A stretch of DNA of 43,793 bases from an uncultured Synechococcaceae cyanobacterium (GCA_902536065.1 CACAVZ010000009.1:1-43793); one strand, 5' to 3'; shown: positions 28,843 to 37,075, counted from the first letter of the stretch. The notes: generated by a model from the sequence alone, not told the origin. A program made the numbers and translations.

Positions 28843-31425
28843 ATGAAAACAGTTCCAAGCGAATTTTCAAATTCTGCTTGGAACTGTTTTATTTTTGCCA
28901 AAGAAATTGCTTATAAAAATTATCAACAAAATGTAGACTCTGATAATTTATTGTTAGCTCTTATAAAAGATGACAACATTACAAAAAGTATTTTAAAAAA
29001 AAATAATGTAAATCTAAAAGATCTTGAGAGAGAAATAATTTCTTCATTAAATGCGAAGGCAAAAATGAAAAATAAACAAGGTAATTTATATATTGGTGAT
29101 ACTCTTCACAAAATATTTTTGAAGGCGAATAATATTAAAAATACTTTAAATGATGTAGTGATATCAACAGAACACTTAGTTTACGGTTTCACTTATGATG
29201 ATAAATATGGATTTCAAATTTTAAATCAAAAAGGAATTCCAGAATTTCTTGAAATTATAAAGAAAATGAAGTCAGATCCAGCAGTAAAAAATGAATTTAA
29301 TAGTTCTAATGAGTCTTTGGAAAAATATGGGATTGATCTAACTCAATCTGCACGAGATGGTATTTTAGACCCTGTTATTGGTAGGGATGAAGAGATTAGA
29401 AGAACAATTCAAATATTAAGTAGAAGAACAAAAAATAATCCAGTTCTTATTGGAGAACCTGGGGTTGGGAAAACAGCCATTGTAGAAGGGTTAGCTCAAA
29501 GAATTATTAATGGCGACGTACCTTTTGCGCTACAAGATAGGAAACTAATTTCATTAGATATGGGTTCACTTTTAGCTGGAGCAAAATATCGGGGAGAATT
29601 TGAAGAAAGAATAAAAAATATTCTAAAGAAAGTGAAAGAATCAGACGGTAAGATTATTCTTTTTATTGATGAAATTCATACGGTAGTTGGTGCAGGAGCT
29701 AGTGGAGGTTCTTTAGATGCAAGCAACCTATTAAAACCAATGCTTGCGAGAGGAGAACTTAGATGTATTGGTGCTACAACTATTAATGAACATAAACAAA
29801 ATATAGAAAAAGATCCTGCTTTAGAACGAAGATTTCAAAAGATAAAAATTGATGCTCCTTCAATAGATGATACTGTATCAATTTTAAGAGGATTGAGAGA
29901 GAGATACGAAGTTCATCATAGTGTGAGAATTTCTGATAATGCTTTAGTTGCTGCTGCAACCCTTAGCGAAAGATATATTAACGATAGATTTCTTCCTGAC
30001 AAAGCAATAGATCTAATCGATGAAGCAGCCTCAAGATTAAATATGGTCATAACTTCCAAACCTGAAGAAATTGATGAAATTGATCGAAAAGTTCTTCAGT
30101 TTGAAATGGAAAAATTATCTTTAAAAAGAGAAACGGATGATTTTTCTATAGAAAGATTAAAAAAAATCAATAATGAACTTGCATCCCTTAAAGATAAACA
30201 GGCAGAATTAGGCACTCAATGGAAAAAAGAAAAAGATGAAATTGATGAGATTAGCACCATAAAAGAAGAAATTGAATCTGTTCAATTGCAAATAGATCAA
30301 GCCAAAAGGAGTTTTGACCTCAACAAAGCAGCAGAATTAGAATTTGGAACTTTAAATTCTTTGCAAAAAAAATTGAAAGAAAAAAGTGAGTCCTTAGTAA
30401 ATTCTCAAAAAAATGGAAATACAAGTCTTTTAAGACAAGAGGTAACTTTTGATGATATTGCAGAAGTTGTCTCAAAGTGGACCTCTATTCCAGTACAGAA
30501 CTTAAACCAGTCAGAAAAAGATAAACTCTTGAGCCTCGAGTCAATCCTTAAAGAAAAAATTATTGGTCAAGATAGTGCAATTAGGGCAGTTGCAGATTCC
30601 ATTAAGAGATCAAGGACTGGTCTAAATGATCCAAGCAAGCCATTAGCCAGTTTTCTCTTTTTAGGTCCAACTGGTGTTGGGAAAACAGAGCTAAGTAAAG
30701 TAACAGCCAAAATAATATTCGATTCAAATTCTTCAATTACAAGACTGGATATGTCTGAATATATGGAAAAGCATTCAGTGAGCAAAATTATAGGTGCGCC
30801 TCCTGGATATTTAGGTTTCGAATCAGGCGGTCAACTAACTGAAGCTGTACGCAAAAATCCTTATTCGTTAATACTCCTAGATGAAATAGAGAAAGCCCAC
30901 AAAGATATTTTAGATATTCTCTTACAGGTTCTTGATGATGGAATCATTACTGATGGTCAGGGTCGTACAATCAATTTCAAAAATTCAATCATTGTTCTCA
31001 CAAGTAATTTAGGAAGTCAATCAATAAATGATTTATCAGTTAGAAAGGAAGATACAAATGAAATTAAAAAAGTTGTAGATAATGAAATTAAAAAATTTTT
31101 CAAGCCTGAGTTTTTAAATCGACTTGATGAAATAGTTATTTTTAATAATTTAGAATTAAATGACATAAAAGAAATTGCAAAAATCCAGCTTCAACATTTA
31201 GAAAAAAGACTTAACAAAAAAAACTTAAAATTCAACATTACGGATGAAGCAATCAATCAACTTGTCGAAAATAGTTTCGATCATGCCTATGGTGCAAGGC
31301 CTTTAAAAAGAATTATTCAAAAACAAATTGAGACAAAAATTTCAAATAATATATTGAATAATCAATACATTAATAAAGACGAGATTAATATTTATCTGAT
31401 TAATGGAGAGATAAATGTTGATTAA
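28843..31425 (+). CDS. clpB: ATP-dependent disaggregase ClpB
   Basis: An 860-residue Hsp100 chaperone that rescues aggregated proteins together with DnaK. It has an N-terminal Clp repeat domain (about 1-145), AAA+ domain 1 with GEPGVGKT at 204-211, a full coiled-coil middle domain (about 400-520, [14 protein letters not shown] onward) that distinguishes ClpB from ClpC, and AAA+ domain 2 with GPTGVGKT at 608-615 and the [10 protein letters not shown] pore loop. The ATG at 28843 is preferred over the TTG immediately before it, because EFSNSAWNC aligns with the normal ClpB N-terminus. Codons 2-16 form a perfect 15-bp inverted repeat. Confidence 0.95.
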   Translation: MKTVPSEFSNSAWNCFIFAKEIAYKNYQQNVDSDNLLLALIKDDNITKSILKKNNVNLKDLEREIISSLNAKAKMKNKQGNLYIGDTLHKIFLKANNIKNTLNDVVISTEHLVYGFTYDDKYGFQILNQKGIPEFLEIIKKMKSDPAVKNEFNSSNESLEKYGIDLTQSARDGILDPVIGRDEEIRRTIQILSRRTKNNPVLIGEPGVGKTAIVEGLAQRIINGDVPFALQDRKLISLDMGSLLAGAKYRGEFEERIKNILKKVKESDGKIILFIDEIHTVVGAGASGGSLDASNLLKPMLARGELRCIGATTINEHKQNIEKDPALERRFQKIKIDAPSIDDTVSILRGLRERYEVHHSVRISDNALVAAATLSERYINDRFLPDKAIDLIDEAASRLNMVITSKPEEIDEIDRKVLQFEMEKLSLKRETDDFSIERLKKINNELASLKDKQAELGTQWKKEKDEIDEISTIKEEIESVQLQIDQAKRSFDLNKAAELEFGTLNSLQKKLKEKSESLVNSQKNGNTSLLRQEVTFDDIAEVVSKWTSIPVQNLNQSEKDKLLSLESILKEKIIGQDSAIRAVADSIKRSRTGLNDPSKPLASFLFLGPTGVGKTELSKVTAKIIFDSNSSITRLDMSEYMEKHSVSKIIGAPPGYLGFESGGQLTEAVRKNPYSLILLDEIEKAHKDILDILLQVLDDGIITDGQGRTINFKNSIIVLTSNLGSQSINDLSVRKEDTNEIKKVVDNEIKKFFKPEFLNRLDEIVIFNNLELNDIKEIAKIQLQHLEKRLNKKNLKFNITDEAINQLVENSFDHAYGARPLKRIIQKQIETKISNNILNNQYINKDEINIYLINGEINVD
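28846..28890 (+). terminator. Perfect 15-bp hairpin with T-tract inside the clpB start; terminator or RNA switch
   Basis: AAAACAGTTCCAAGC (28846-28860) is the exact reverse complement of GCTTGGAACTGTTTT (28876-28890), with a 15-base loop that itself has GAATT/AATTC pairing. It is followed by ATTTTTG. The A-tract, GC-containing stem and T-tract layout is that of an intrinsic terminator and could end petE transcripts. It starts at the second codon of clpB, so it would also be present in clpB mRNA and could restrict its transcription or translation. Confidence 0.65.
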
Positions 31426-31473
31426 ATATCAAATTAAAGAATCCTATATGACTTTAAAATTAACAGCTTTAAT

Positions 31474-31944
31474 CTAAGATTTGAACCAATCAGGAATTTT
31501 CTCATAACTTGCTTTATTCGATTTATTTTCTTTTGATTCTGTTTTCCAACAACATGTTCTGCCCTTATCCTTATCCTGTAAGTATTCATTAGCCCATCTC
31601 CAAATTAATTCAGAGGTGAACTCCATTCCCACATTATCCATAATTCTCAGATCTAAAGCATCTAAGTCATGTAATTTTTCCCAGTAATTCAGCAAAGGGT
31701 CATCTTTATTTATTAGAAAAGTATGGTCAAATTGCTGCTTTAGTCTATTTTCTAGAGGCTTTAGACTTGAAAAATCGACAACAAAACCATTTAGGTCTAA
31801 TTTTTTTGCAGTGAACCAAAAGGTGAATGATCTTGAATATCCATGCACAAATCTGCAGTGGCCTTCATGGCGCCATTGCCTATGTGAACAGGGAAAATCC
31901 TCGTAACTTTTACTGCATGAAAATTTTAGAGAATGAATATACAT
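31474..31944 (-). CDS. QueD-like 6-carboxytetrahydropterin synthase family protein
   Basis: A 156-residue protein of the 6-pyruvoyl-tetrahydropterin synthase/QueD family, enzymes acting on 7,8-dihydroneopterin triphosphate in queuosine or pterin synthesis. Aligning SHRQWRHEGHCRFVHGYSRSF with QueD places the first zinc ligand at His21, catalytic Cys at Cys30 and second ligand at His34, but the third ligand position is Tyr36 (HGY instead of HGH). QFDHTFLI and later MEFTSELIWRW carry the conserved Asp-His and Glu. The C-terminal 30 residues are charged and unlike standard QueD. The ATG at 31944 is preferred to the TTG just before. Exact reaction uncertain. Confidence 0.8.
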   Translation of the reverse strand: MYIHSLKFSCSKSYEDFPCSHRQWRHEGHCRFVHGYSRSFTFWFTAKKLDLNGFVVDFSSLKPLENRLKQQFDHTFLINKDDPLLNYWEKLHDLDALDLRIMDNVGMEFTSELIWRWANEYLQDKDKGRTCCWKTESKENKSNKASYEKIPDWFKS

Positions 31945-32007
31945 CAATTAACTGTTAGGATAATTTTTAATAAAACACATTTAGTAGGATCTAACATAAC
32001 GAACATA

Positions 32008-32670
32008 ATGGATTATTCAACTAATTTTTCGATAGAAGATCTACGCTTTGATAATTATGGATTAATCCCTGCAATAGCACAAGATTGGCTTGACGGATCA
32101 ATTCTTATGCTTGCTTGGATGAACAAAGAATCTTTGACAATGACACTTGAGACCAAAAACGTTCATTACTGGAGTAGATCAAGATCAGAAATCTGGAGAA
32201 AAGGAGCTACAAGTGGAAGTACCCAAATACTTAAGGAGATAAGATTCGACTGTGATAATGATGCACTAATCCTTTTGATTGAACAAAATGGTTCAGGAGC
32301 ATGCCACACTGGGGAAAAAAGTTGTTTTTTCAATGAAATCCAAATTAATCAAAATGATAAAAAAGAGATAAAAACAACCCCCTTCTCAAATATTTGCTCT
32401 GAATTATTTAATACAATTAACGAAAGATCAATAAATCCATTAGAAAAAAGTTACACAAATCATTTATTAACAAAAGGCAGTAATACTATTCTAAAAAAAA
32501 TAGGAGAGGAATCTGCAGAATTTATAATGGCATGCAAAGATAATGATAAAAATTCAATCTCAAATGAAGCTGCTGATTTAATTTATCATCTGCAAGTAGC
32601 CCTTATGCACAAAGGCGTTGAGTGGAGAGATGTACTTGCCGTTTTAGAATCAAGAAGAAAAAATAACTAA
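32008..32670 (+). CDS. hisIE: Bifunctional phosphoribosyl-AMP cyclohydrolase/phosphoribosyl-ATP pyrophosphatase
   Basis: A 220-residue fused enzyme performing steps 2 and 3 of histidine synthesis. The N-terminal HisI domain (about 1-115) shows LMLAWMNKESL, HYWSRSRSEIWRKGATSG, DCDNDALILLIEQNG and the zinc-binding ACHTGEKSCFF. The C-terminal HisE domain (about 125-215) has the metal-binding helix GEESAEFIMACK and NEAADLIYHLQV. The reading frame extends up to 31933, but that extension overlaps the divergent queD-like start and lacks similarity, so the ATG at 32008 is chosen. The 63 bases between the two divergent starts must hold both promoters. Confidence 0.95.
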   Translation: MDYSTNFSIEDLRFDNYGLIPAIAQDWLDGSILMLAWMNKESLTMTLETKNVHYWSRSRSEIWRKGATSGSTQILKEIRFDCDNDALILLIEQNGSGACHTGEKSCFFNEIQINQNDKKEIKTTPFSNICSELFNTINERSINPLEKSYTNHLLTKGSNTILKKIGEESAEFIMACKDNDKNSISNEAADLIYHLQVALMHKGVEWRDVLAVLESRRKNN

Positions 32671-32721
32671 TTAAAAATTTAAAATTTATAATTTTACTAA
32701 CCTAAAAAATTTGAAAAAATG

Positions 32722-32769
32722 TTAATTAACTAATTAATTAATTATTAATTAATTATTAATTAATTATTA
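32722..32769. repeat. Helically phased TTAATTAA palindromes / 11-bp tandem repeat
   Basis: TTAATTAA occurs at 32722, 32734, 32745 and 32756, a spacing of 12, 11 and 11 bases. The segment 32735-32767 is three exact copies of the 11-mer TAATTAATTAT. It lies in the 158-base gap between hisIE and the sigma factor gene, 60-107 bases before the GTG start. The rest of the gap is unremarkable AT-rich DNA apart from GTTGA-ATATA-TCAAC at 32801-32815. Confidence 0.75.
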
Positions 32770-32828
32770 CATGTATGGCTTATTACTGAATTGACTATAA
32801 GTTGAATATATCAACAATGAGGTAAATC

Positions 32829-33752
32829 GTGAGTTCATTAAGCGATTTTCTTGGTGAAATAGGTCGTCATCAACTTTTGACTCCCGAAAGAGAACTCACA
32901 ATGGGCAGAAAAGTCCAAGAAATGGTTGTGCTTGTTAATAGATGTCAGGAGGCCGGAGGGAAAGGCCCTGCTTGTGAATATTCCGAAGCTGAGAGAAAAA
33001 AGATAAAAATTGGTGAAAAAGCTAAAAACGAGATGATAACAGCCAACCTAAGATTAGTTGTCAACCTCGCCAAGAGATACCAAGGGAAAGGATTAGAATT
33101 ATTGGACTTAATTCAGGAGGGTACATTAGGTCTTACAAGGGCCGTAGAAAAATATGATCCGTCTAGAGGACATAGATTTTCCACCTATGCTTATTGGTGG
33201 ATTAGACAAGGTTTAAATAGAGCATTGTCAACTCAAAGTAGAACGATAAGGATCCCCGTTAACATTAATGAAAAACTTACAAAACTAAGATCAGCAAAAT
33301 CAAAGCTTATGCAACTTAAGGGTATTCCACCCACAAGTGATGAGCTAGCTGAAGAAATGAAAATAACCAAAGAGGAAATTGACGAACTCCTTTCTTGTGA
33401 ATTGAGAAGCATAACTGTTAGTCTCCAAGGTACTGTTAAATCAAAATCAGATCCTTCCGAGTTAGTTGATATTCTTCCAAGTGATCAAACTCCCCCAATG
33501 GAATTAGCCGAACTAGCCGAAAGGACAGCCTCGGCTTGGAAGTTATTAGATAAAGCAAATCTAACTGAGAAAGAAAGAAAGATAGTAAGCTTAAGATTTG
33601 GTTTAGACGGCTCAAATGAATGGAGAACTTTAGCTGAAGTTGCAAGGCATATGAGTTGTAGCAGGGAATATTGCCGACAAGTTGTTCAACGTTCCTTAAG
33701 AAAACTTAGAAAAGCGGGAATACAGAATGGATTAGTTGATAGCATTAGCTAA
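32829..33752 (+). CDS. Group 2 sigma-70 family RNA polymerase sigma factor
   Basis: A 307-residue sigma factor without the acidic region 1.1, hence an alternative (group 2 type) factor like the SigB-SigE set of cyanobacteria. Region 1.2 is at about 5-30. Region 2 contains ANLRLVVNLAKRYQGKGLELLDLIQEGTLGL and FSTYAYWWIRQGLNRAL, region 3 has PPTSDELAEEMKIT, and region 4 has the helix-turn-helix TLAEVARHMSCSREYCRQVVQRSLRKLR. The start is GTG, preceded by a GAGGT ribosome-binding site; an ATG 12 bases earlier is followed at once by a stop codon. DUF1232 and HTH genes follow on the same strand. Confidence 0.93.
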   Translation: MSSLSDFLGEIGRHQLLTPERELTMGRKVQEMVVLVNRCQEAGGKGPACEYSEAERKKIKIGEKAKNEMITANLRLVVNLAKRYQGKGLELLDLIQEGTLGLTRAVEKYDPSRGHRFSTYAYWWIRQGLNRALSTQSRTIRIPVNINEKLTKLRSAKSKLMQLKGIPPTSDELAEEMKITKEEIDELLSCELRSITVSLQGTVKSKSDPSELVDILPSDQTPPMELAELAERTASAWKLLDKANLTEKERKIVSLRFGLDGSNEWRTLAEVARHMSCSREYCRQVVQRSLRKLRKAGIQNGLVDSIS

Positions 33753-33789
33753 AAATTCCATTAAAAATATTTAAATTTCATTTATAAGG

Positions 33790-34158
33790 ATGAAAGAGAA
33801 TTACAAAACTCAAGAAAAAATCTATGATGCTGAAGTTTTAGAAAGTTCAACATTTGATGAAAATATCATTATCAAGATTCTCATTAAAGCGGGAAGAACA
33901 ATTGCCAAGCCTGCCTTAGAAGTTTTGGAGATGGCATTAGATCCTTATACTCCTGCACAAGTGAGAGTTTCATTAATGGCTGCTCTAGCATATTTGATTA
34001 TGCCATTTGATCTTTTCCCTGACTTTATGCCTTTAGTTGGTTTTAGTGATGATTTTGTAGCCCTCACAGCAGTACTCAGTATATGGAGCAAATACATGAC
34101 TCCTTCAATAAGAGCAAGAGCAGAGAATAAGCTTAATAAGTTATTTCCTTTTTATTGA
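33790..34158 (+). CDS. DUF1232 (YkvA-like) membrane protein
   Basis: A 122-residue protein with the DUF1232 signature. The segment ALAYLIMPFDLFPDFMPLVGFSDD (about 66-89) has the typical L-I-x-P-x-D-L-x-P-D core, with a hydrophobic stretch on each side, suggesting a small membrane protein. The N-terminal 35 residues are polar. Function is unknown in the family. The ATG is preceded by AAGGA at good spacing. It follows the sigma factor by 37 bases, and its TGA stop is directly followed by the ATG of the HTH gene, implying translational coupling. Confidence 0.82.
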   Translation: MKENYKTQEKIYDAEVLESSTFDENIIIKILIKAGRTIAKPALEVLEMALDPYTPAQVRVSLMAALAYLIMPFDLFPDFMPLVGFSDDFVALTAVLSIWSKYMTPSIRARAENKLNKLFPFY

Positions 34159-34476
34159 ATGAGTAAATTATCTATACAGGAAGAAAAAGAACTGATCTCC
34201 TTCATTAAAGATTGGTTAAAAACGCATGGATTTACCCAAAAAGACTTAGCAAATGAATTAAATATCAAATCGAGTAGAACCTCCGAGATTATTCTCAAAA
34301 TTAAAGAATTATATAAAAAAGGCGGCATGTTCAATATTGCAAAAAATCTTATAAAGATTGAGCAAAAATGGTTAAATAATATCAAGAATGATTATCTAGA
34401 GACAAAACAAACACCACCATATAATCAATTAGATATCGACTCATTAGTAAACCAGATAAATCAAGATACTACTTAA
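34159..34476 (+). CDS. Small helix-turn-helix protein
   Basis: A 105-residue protein with a probable helix-turn-helix near residues 20-50: WLKTHGFTQKDLANELNIKSSRTSEIILKI fits the XRE-like pattern of a helix beginning T-Q-x-x-L-A, a turn at N-I-K, and a recognition helix. A second helix and GGMFNIAKNLIKIEQKWL follow, and the C-terminus is polar. The first base of its ATG follows the last base of the DUF1232 stop, a zero-base gap. I recognise no specific regulator. DNA binding is an inference from the pattern. Confidence 0.65.
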   Translation: MSKLSIQEEKELISFIKDWLKTHGFTQKDLANELNIKSSRTSEIILKIKELYKKGGMFNIAKNLIKIEQKWLNNIKNDYLETKQTPPYNQLDIDSLVNQINQDTT

Positions 34477-34479
34477 TAA

Positions 34480-34515
34480 ATATTATTTAAAATAATATAT
34501 TTTTAATTAAAAATA
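34480..34515. repeat. Overlapping AT-only palindromes in the gap after the HTH gene
   Basis: ATATTATTT (34480-34488) pairs with AAATAATAT (34490-34498), and an 18-base perfect palindrome lies at 34498-34515. They lie in the 198-base AT-rich convergent gap between the HTH and YciI-like genes, whose remainder shows no gene, RNA or clear signal. They may contribute to termination, but the base composition makes chance likely. Confidence 0.3.
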
Positions 34516-34674
34516 ATATAACCTCTTAAAACTAACATTCTAAATAAATATCGTTTTAACCCCAAAATAAGATAAATTATTGAATTATTAAAGCAAAAAT
34601 ATTATATATTTTTAAGTTAAATTAATTCTTTTAATAAATAGTCAATAATTACAAAATTTATTTTTAAATCATAT

Positions 34675-34944
34675 TTAAAATGCTTGTATCCAGGGATAAA
34701 TATCATAATTAATCCATATACCTTTTTCCCAATATATATCCTCCTCAATAAGATCTTTCAACTCGGTTACATCATTAGCATTAAAAATTCCAAACAAATA
34801 TTTGGTACATTTTGTTGGCCCTAATGTAACTAAAATATCGCTATCTTTTAAGTTTTTAAGTCTCTTAAGATGTTGTTCTCGAAATGGTTCCCTTTTACTA
34901 ATCGCATCTTCACAGTACCTTCCAAAAACTACAAACTTTTCCAT
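34675..34944 (-). CDS. YciI-like family protein
   Basis: An 89-residue protein of the YciI-like alpha/beta fold (dimeric ferredoxin-like). MEKFVVFGRYCED begins the first strand, and REQHLKRLKNLKDSDILVTLGP carries the conserved His (about 24) and Asp (about 35) seen in the family. The C-terminus YWEKGIWINYDIYPW matches the final strand. The ATG at 34944 is chosen; the longer frame to 34989 adds a hydrophobic stretch not found in the family. Function is unknown; some relatives have weak peroxidase or dehalogenase-like roles. It is divergent from the cyAbrB gene with 97 bases between starts. Confidence 0.75.
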   Translation of the reverse strand: MEKFVVFGRYCEDAISKREPFREQHLKRLKNLKDSDILVTLGPTKCTKYLFGIFNANDVTELKDLIEEDIYWEKGIWINYDIYPWIQAF

Positions 34945-35041
34945 TTTTAAATATAAATAATAGAATGAATAGATACTTAATAATTGCATATATTACACGC
35001 AGATTGCTATGTTATTTAATACAACTTTCTTTTAATTAATT

Positions 35042-35398
35042 ATGCTAACTGGTAGCGATCTCCTTGCAAAAGTTAAAGAACTTGGTGATGTTAGCAAATC
35101 TGACCTAGTTCGCGCCTGTGGATATGTTTCCACTAAGAAAAACGGAGGTGAGCGCTTAAACTTTACCGCATTTTATGAAGCACTTTTAGAAGCGAAAGGG
35201 GTTAATCTTGGTGATTCTGGAGTTGCAGGTATTGGAAAAGGTGGAAGAAAACTTAGTTATATTGCTACAGTTCAAGGCAATGGAAATCTTCTGATTGGGA
35301 AAGCATATACAGCACTTCTTGATTTAAAAGCAGGTGATGAATTCGAAATAAAGCTTGGAAGAAAACAAATCAGATTATTACCCACAGAAGAATCTTAA
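35042..35398 (+). CDS. AbrB-like transcriptional regulator (cyAbrB)
   Basis: A 118-residue protein of the cyanobacterial AbrB family, small regulators tied to carbon/nitrogen balance. The N-terminal part LTGSDLLAKVKELGDVSKSDLVRACGYVS (2-30) and the following GGERLNFTAFYEALLEAKGV are the cyAbrB-specific segment. The DNA-binding swapped-hairpin type domain is at the C-terminus (about 68-115), with LLIGKAYTALLDLKAGDEFEIKLGRKQIRL. Unlike Bacillus AbrB, the DNA-binding domain is C-terminal, as is usual in cyanobacteria. It appears monocistronic. Its targets are not deducible here. Confidence 0.9.
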   Translation: MLTGSDLLAKVKELGDVSKSDLVRACGYVSTKKNGGERLNFTAFYEALLEAKGVNLGDSGVAGIGKGGRKLSYIATVQGNGNLLIGKAYTALLDLKAGDEFEIKLGRKQIRLLPTEES

Positions 35399-35481
35399 AG
35401 ACAACAAAAATAAATTGGTTATAATTTTTTTTTATTAATTTTCTATAAATAATTCTTTTAATTAATAAATTATCTTTGTAT

Positions 35482-36324
35482 TTATATTTTTTGATCAGCA
35501 GCTAAACGCATTTCTCTACAAAACTCACCAACTTGATCTACAACATCTTTTTCACTTGCGCTCGAGATTCTTTTTACAAATGCACTCCCAATAATTACTC
35601 CATCTGCTCCCCACTCACGAACTTTATTAACATGTTCTGGAGTTGATATTCCAAAACCAACAGCAATTGGATTGCTATTTACATCTTTTAATTTAGCAAT
35701 AAGATTTTCTACTCTATTTTCCATTTTGTTTCTCTCACCAGTGACACCTGTAACACTTACTAAATAAGTAAAGCCTTTTGTATGATTTGATATTTCTTTC
35801 ATTCTTTCGAAAGGAGTAGTTGGCGCTACCAATAAAATTAAGTCCATAGAATGGTTGCTAACTATTTTAGAAAATTTATAAGCTTCCTCTAAAGGGAGGT
35901 CAGGAACTATTAGTCCAGAAACTCCAGCATCAGATGCCATCTCACAAAACCTTTCAAAGCCAAAACATAGTAAGGGATTCAAGTAAGAAAAAAGGATAAT
36001 GGGAATATTTAATTTTCCTTTTAAAGACTCTAAAAGTTTAATTACTTTTCTTAAGCTAGTACCTGACTTTAAGGCGCGAGAGGCCGCCACTTGAATAACA
36101 GGACCATCTGCAAGTGGATCACTATACGGGATACCTAATTCAATAAGGTCAGCTCCATTTTCTTGTAACTTTAATAAAATCTCAGACGTTATTTCAATAT
36201 TGGGATCCCCAGCCATTATAAAAGGCATTAAAGCAAATTTTTTTTTAATTTTTAACTCACAAAACATCTGATCTACCTTAGATAAAGATTCATTTTTAGT
36301 AATTTGCATTTTGTTATCTTTCAT
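35482..36324 (-). CDS. trpA: Tryptophan synthase alpha chain
   Basis: A 280-residue TIM-barrel protein that cleaves indole-3-glycerol phosphate and passes indole to the TrpB subunit. The catalytic residues are Glu62 in DLIELGIPYSDP and Asp73 in LADGPVIQ. The phosphate-binding loop appears as AVGFGISTPEHV, and GVIIGSAFVKRI is near the end. Length is normal. An in-frame ATG 15 bases later (residue 6) is an alternative start. It lies 28 bases downstream of the DUF3007 gene, completing the ndhL-DUF3007-trpA cluster, an order I recall as common in cyanobacteria. Confidence 0.96.
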   Translation of the reverse strand: MKDNKMQITKNESLSKVDQMFCELKIKKKFALMPFIMAGDPNIEITSEILLKLQENGADLIELGIPYSDPLADGPVIQVAASRALKSGTSLRKVIKLLESLKGKLNIPIILFSYLNPLLCFGFERFCEMASDAGVSGLIVPDLPLEEAYKFSKIVSNHSMDLILLVAPTTPFERMKEISNHTKGFTYLVSVTGVTGERNKMENRVENLIAKLKDVNSNPIAVGFGISTPEHVNKVREWGADGVIIGSAFVKRISSASEKDVVDQVGEFCREMRLAADQKI

Positions 36325-36352
36325 AATTTTTAGATATTTTTCTATGAAAAAT

Positions 36353-36673
36353 TTATGGATTATTCTCTAAATCTTCCATAAGTTTTTGCTGCTCTTCCTT
36401 CGACAATGAGTTGTATTTGGTTTCTAGTGTATCATTAACAACTTTTTCATACTCTTTTCTATAACGCTTCCTTTGTTCCATAAAAGTCATTTTTCCATTT
36501 ACAACTCTATAAACATAAGATGTTACCCAAGTTATAACAAGCAAAATCAAGATGCAACTTGATAGAGTAGTTGCTGTAAAATTATCGATACCAATTTGCG
36601 GTTCAAATTTATAACTAATTAATCCTATTAATGAAATAAATAAACCTATTTGTATAACTTTTCCTTTAGTCAA
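36353..36673 (-). CDS. DUF3007 family membrane protein
   Basis: A 106-residue protein of the DUF3007 family of cyanobacteria and plants. Two hydrophobic segments (about 7-20 and 35-56) are followed by a charged tail with YRVVNGKMTFMEQRKRYRKEYE, the family signature, and SLSKEEQQKLMEDLE. The start is TTG, 4 bases after the ndhL stop. Genomic linkage to ndhL suggests a link to NDH-1 assembly or to a related membrane process, but no function is established that I can cite. Confidence 0.82.
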   Translation of the reverse strand: MTKGKVIQIGLFISLIGLISYKFEPQIGIDNFTATTLSSCILILLVITWVTSYVYRVVNGKMTFMEQRKRYRKEYEKVVNDTLETKYNSLSKEEQQKLMEDLENNP

Positions 36674-36677
36674 TTAT

Positions 36678-36911
36678 TTACCCTTTACCACTTCCTTTTA
36701 GTCTGAGATTTAAAAATGGAGAAAATAAAATTAAACCTGGAAAGAAAAGAAATACAAGGCCATAAATTCCTAATCTTTCAAATTTGCCCATAATATTCCA
36801 TCTATTATTCATCCAGTAAAATAGTAACAATGGTATAACTAATAAATAGGTAGAAATAATTCCGATATAAGCAATTAAAGTAGCGAATGAATTATTGAAA
36901 ATACTTTCCAT
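36678..36911 (-). CDS. ndhL: NDH-1 complex subunit L
   Basis: A 77-residue membrane subunit specific to the cyanobacterial and plastid NDH-1 complex. It has two hydrophobic segments (about 9-31 and 46-67) and the family block [42 protein letters not shown]. It is shorter than some homologues but complete. It heads the ndhL-DUF3007-trpA cluster. Together with ndhD in this window it belongs to the thylakoid electron transport machinery. Confidence 0.9.
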   Translation of the reverse strand: MESIFNNSFATLIAYIGIISTYLLVIPLLLFYWMNNRWNIMGKFERLGIYGLVFLFFPGLILFSPFLNLRLKGSGKG

Positions 36912-36989
36912 TTTAATTTATGGTTGCTTAGTTAAAACATAACAACTATTGGAAGTTATCGTCAGAACTAAAAATAAATAATTAAATAA

Positions 36990-37075
36990 TGGGAGTGGGG
37001 GGACTTGAACCCCCACGAGCTAAATCGCTCGACGGATTTTAAGTCCGGCGCGTCTACCAATTCCGCCACACTCCC
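36990..37075 (-). tRNA. trnL-UAA: tRNA-Leu (anticodon UAA), intronless
   Basis: The reverse strand folds as a class II tRNA of 86 bases. The acceptor stem GGGAGTG (37075-37069) pairs with CACTCCC (36997-36991), and the discriminator base is A. The anticodon stem-loop CCGGA-CTTAAAA-TCCG gives anticodon TAA. A long variable arm (CGAGCGATTTAGCTCG) and T-loop GGTTCAAGTCC follow, as in leucine tRNAs. CCA is not encoded. The anticodon loop is contiguous, so the group I intron found in this tRNA in many cyanobacteria and plastids is absent. Confidence 0.97.

Noticed and set aside
31933-32007. N-terminal extension of hisIE from the ATG at 31933
   Set aside because: It overlaps the start of the divergent queD-like gene, and the added 25 residues do not resemble HisI; the ATG at 32008 gives the usual N-terminus.
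32817-32825. ATG AGG TAA mini-frame before the sigma factor GTG
   Set aside because: The AGG is simply part of the GAGGT ribosome-binding site of the sigma gene. A regulatory minigene cannot be supported from the sequence alone.
34498-34515. 18-base perfect palindrome as a specific operator
   Set aside because: It is purely A and T in a highly AT-rich gap, between convergent genes rather than at a promoter; chance is a sufficient explanation.
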